NCBI GenBank assembly: GCA_031255395.1
Contig: JAIRSQ010000208.1
Location: 1 to 6,301 of the forward strand
From: Spirochaetaceae bacterium
GTDB taxonomy: Bacteria; Spirochaetota; Spirochaetia; Treponematales; Breznakiellaceae
DNA length: 6,301 bases
Direction: 5' to 3'
The notes below the pieces were generated by a model, which saw nothing but the letters and a program-made list of their open reading frames with translations, made no database searches and was not told the origin of the DNA. The translations under genes and the position numbers were made by a program. Below are positions 5,763 to 6,301 of this stretch, one piece after another. Every line of letters begins with the position of its first letter. Position 1 is the stretch's first letter.

Positions 5763-5779
5763 CCTATAAAAACTATAGG
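5763..5779. promoter_or_regulatory. Operator-like palindrome over the rrf2 -10 box
   Basis: CCTATA (5763-5768) and TATAGG (5774-5779) form a perfect 6-bp dyad with a 5-bp spacer. It contains most of the proposed -10 hexamer of the minus-strand promoter. Short AT-rich palindromes with CC/GG ends are the kind of site Rrf2 dimers bind, so repression by one or both encoded regulators is plausible. It does not match the IscR type 1 consensus as I know it. Confidence 0.5.
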
Positions 5780-5800
5780 AAAAATTTATATGAAATACAA
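5772..5800 (-). promoter_or_regulatory. Sigma-70-type promoter of the rrf2 pair
   Basis: Reading the minus strand, TTGTAT (5800-5795) is a four-of-six -35 box and TATAGT (5777-5772) a five-of-six -10 box, separated by exactly 17 bp. The stretch is AT-rich against a GC-rich background. A start near 5765 would give a leader of about 80 nt before the ATG at 5686. Confidence 0.6.
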
Positions 5801-5845
5801 GGAGTTTGCTCGATTGCAAATTCGGAATATTTATAAAATGAGGAA

Positions 5846-5872
5846 GTCGCGGACTTACGGAACAAGTCCGAC
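5846..5872. repeat. Stem-loop, 9 bp with a 2-nt bulge
   Basis: GTC-(GC)-GGACTT (5846-5856) pairs with AAGTCCGAC (5864-5872) around the loop acggaac. Read on the minus strand it is the last stem before an AT-rich stretch (ending near TTTT), so it is the best, though weak, candidate for an ispH terminator. Confidence 0.45.
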
Positions 5873-5881
5873 CACTCGCCA

Positions 5882-5903
5882 CAGCCCGCGCTAGCGCGGG
5901 CTG
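5882..5903. repeat. Perfect 22-bp GC-rich palindrome
   Basis: Each half reads CAGCCCGCGCT, so the whole is perfectly self-complementary with no spacer. As RNA it would fold with a small central loop into a very stable stem. Its core CGCGCTAGCGCG (5887-5898) recurs within ispH at 6217-6228. It may be a terminator stem, a REP-like element or a protein site. Confidence 0.75.
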
Positions 5904-5907
5904 CAGT

Positions 5908-5926
5908 TGCCCCTCTGCGTGGGGCA
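5908..5926. repeat. Stem-loop TGCCCC / GGGGCA
   Basis: Arms TGCCCC (5908-5913) and GGGGCA (5921-5926) surround a 7-nt loop (tctgcgt). It begins 4 bp after the 22-bp palindrome, so the two stems stack side by side in either transcript direction. Confidence 0.6.
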
Positions 5927-5993
5927 CATCCTCGCAACGCCCTCGCTTTGCCGTACCGCGTGTCCGGTGTGCCGGCGGCGGAGCCGTCTCTCC

Positions 5994-6301
5994 CTATCGT
6001 GCGAGGAGCGCTCGCTCTATTTCGTCGATTAAGGCATCCGGCGTGGACGTGCCGGCGGACAGGCCCGCCGTACCGAAAGCGTCAATGTCAGGCGGCAGTT
6101 CGTCGACGGAATTTGCTATCCACGCCGTTTTTCCGCATTCCTCGGCTATGGCGAGCAGACGGCGCGTGTTGGACGAGGCCTGGTCCCCGGCGATCACGAC
6201 AGCGTTGGCGGCAAGCCGCGCTAGCGCGTCCTGACGCGCCTTTGTCGCGCCGCATATCGTGTCGCAGACCGTTAAATCAGGAAAAAAACGCTTTATGGCG
6301 G
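5994..6301 (-). CDS. ispH: 4-hydroxy-3-methylbut-2-enyl diphosphate reductase (IspH/LytB), C-terminal part
   Basis: Last enzyme of the MEP isoprenoid pathway, an Fe-S cytoplasmic reductase that turns HMBPP into IPP and DMAPP. Only the final 102 codons are in the window; the frame is open to the right edge. Visible family blocks are FPDLTVCDTICGATKARQDAL, whose CDTIC cysteine corresponds to the third cluster ligand (Cys197 in E. coli), then GDQASSNTRRLLAIA with the substrate-binding Ser-Ser-Asn (GGxNSSNT in most homologues; here Gln-Ala before the serines), and GLSAGTSTPDALIDEI with the conserved serine of the AGAS motif. The protein ends just after this motif, as in short-form IspH, so there is no S1-domain fusion. 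Rrf2 regulators lie downstream on the same strand after about 300 bp. Confidence 0.94.
   Translation of the reverse strand, partial: AIKRFFPDLTVCDTICGATKARQDALARLAANAVVIAGDQASSNTRRLLAIAEECGKTAWIANSVDELPPDIDAFGTAGLSAGTSTPDALIDEIERALLAR

Larger units (their letters stand above)
5687..5993. other. Intergenic region between ispH and the rrf2 pair
   Basis: There is no credible gene in these 307 bp. Nearest the regulators lies a GC-rich leader with the palindrome TTCGCGAA (5717-5724). An AT-rich block (about 5740-5840) then carries the promoter and operator-like site. Between 5841 and 5993 the DNA is GC-rich and holds three stem-loops (5846-5872, 5882-5903, 5908-5926). Whether these terminate ispH transcription is unclear, because no stem is directly followed by a T-run on the minus strand; the nearest is TTTT, about 13 nt past the last stem. 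Confidence 0.65.

Noticed and set aside
5700..5927. 75-aa minus-strand ORF in the ispH-rrf2 gap
   Set aside because: It runs through the promoter and stem-loops, changes composition midway, and has no recognisable domain.
6217..6228. CGCGCTAGCGCG inside ispH, the same as the core of the 22-bp palindrome
   Set aside because: It encodes ordinary residues in a GC-rich gene; two copies of a 12-bp self-complementary word are weak evidence for a repeat family.

Overview
The window reads as an ordinary chromosomal segment of an anaerobic-type bacterium of moderate GC content, with dense, short-spaced genes on both strands and strong Shine-Dalgarno sites. The MurE signature (a GSAGERD..KR block, EDPR in place of DNPR, and a GKGHENSIIY tail), together with DUF2804 and DUF3786 genes, fits a spirochaete of the Treponema type best as I remember those families. 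Clostridia or Chloroflexota cannot be excluded from sequence alone, and no rRNA or other firm marker is present.

Layout. Plus strand: the 3' end of rnhB (RNase HII, 1-209), then a ComEB-type dCMP deaminase (226-711), then about 210 bp of non-coding DNA with short dyads, then murE (925-2499). Minus strand: a DUF2804 gene (2496-3524) whose stop codon overlaps that of murE tail to tail, preceded in its own direction by an FlK-like hot-dog thioesterase (3559-3975). A 205-bp divergent intergenic region holding a nearly perfect 30-bp palindrome separates that pair from a plus-strand DUF3786 gene (4181-4837). On the minus strand again: two Rrf2-family regulators joined by an ATGA overlap (5686 to 4830), a 307-bp intergenic region with a promoter, an operator-like palindrome and a cluster of stem-loops, and the 3' third of ispH (5994-6301).

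Functions. rnhB and the deaminase serve DNA maintenance and dTMP supply. MurE builds peptidoglycan precursors, and its atypical specificity motif leaves the diamino acid it adds open. The first Rrf2 protein keeps the three cysteines of an IscR-type Fe-S site, while the second lacks one of them. They lie just downstream of ispH, which encodes an Fe-S enzyme of isoprenoid synthesis. The DUF2804, thioesterase and DUF3786 genes have no assigned pathway here.

There is no CRISPR array, insertion sequence, tRNA or evident novel multi-gene system. The most notable signals are the Rrf2 pair with its promoter-embedded palindrome, a perfect 14-bp hairpin inside murE, and the 30-bp palindrome ahead of the DUF3786 gene.
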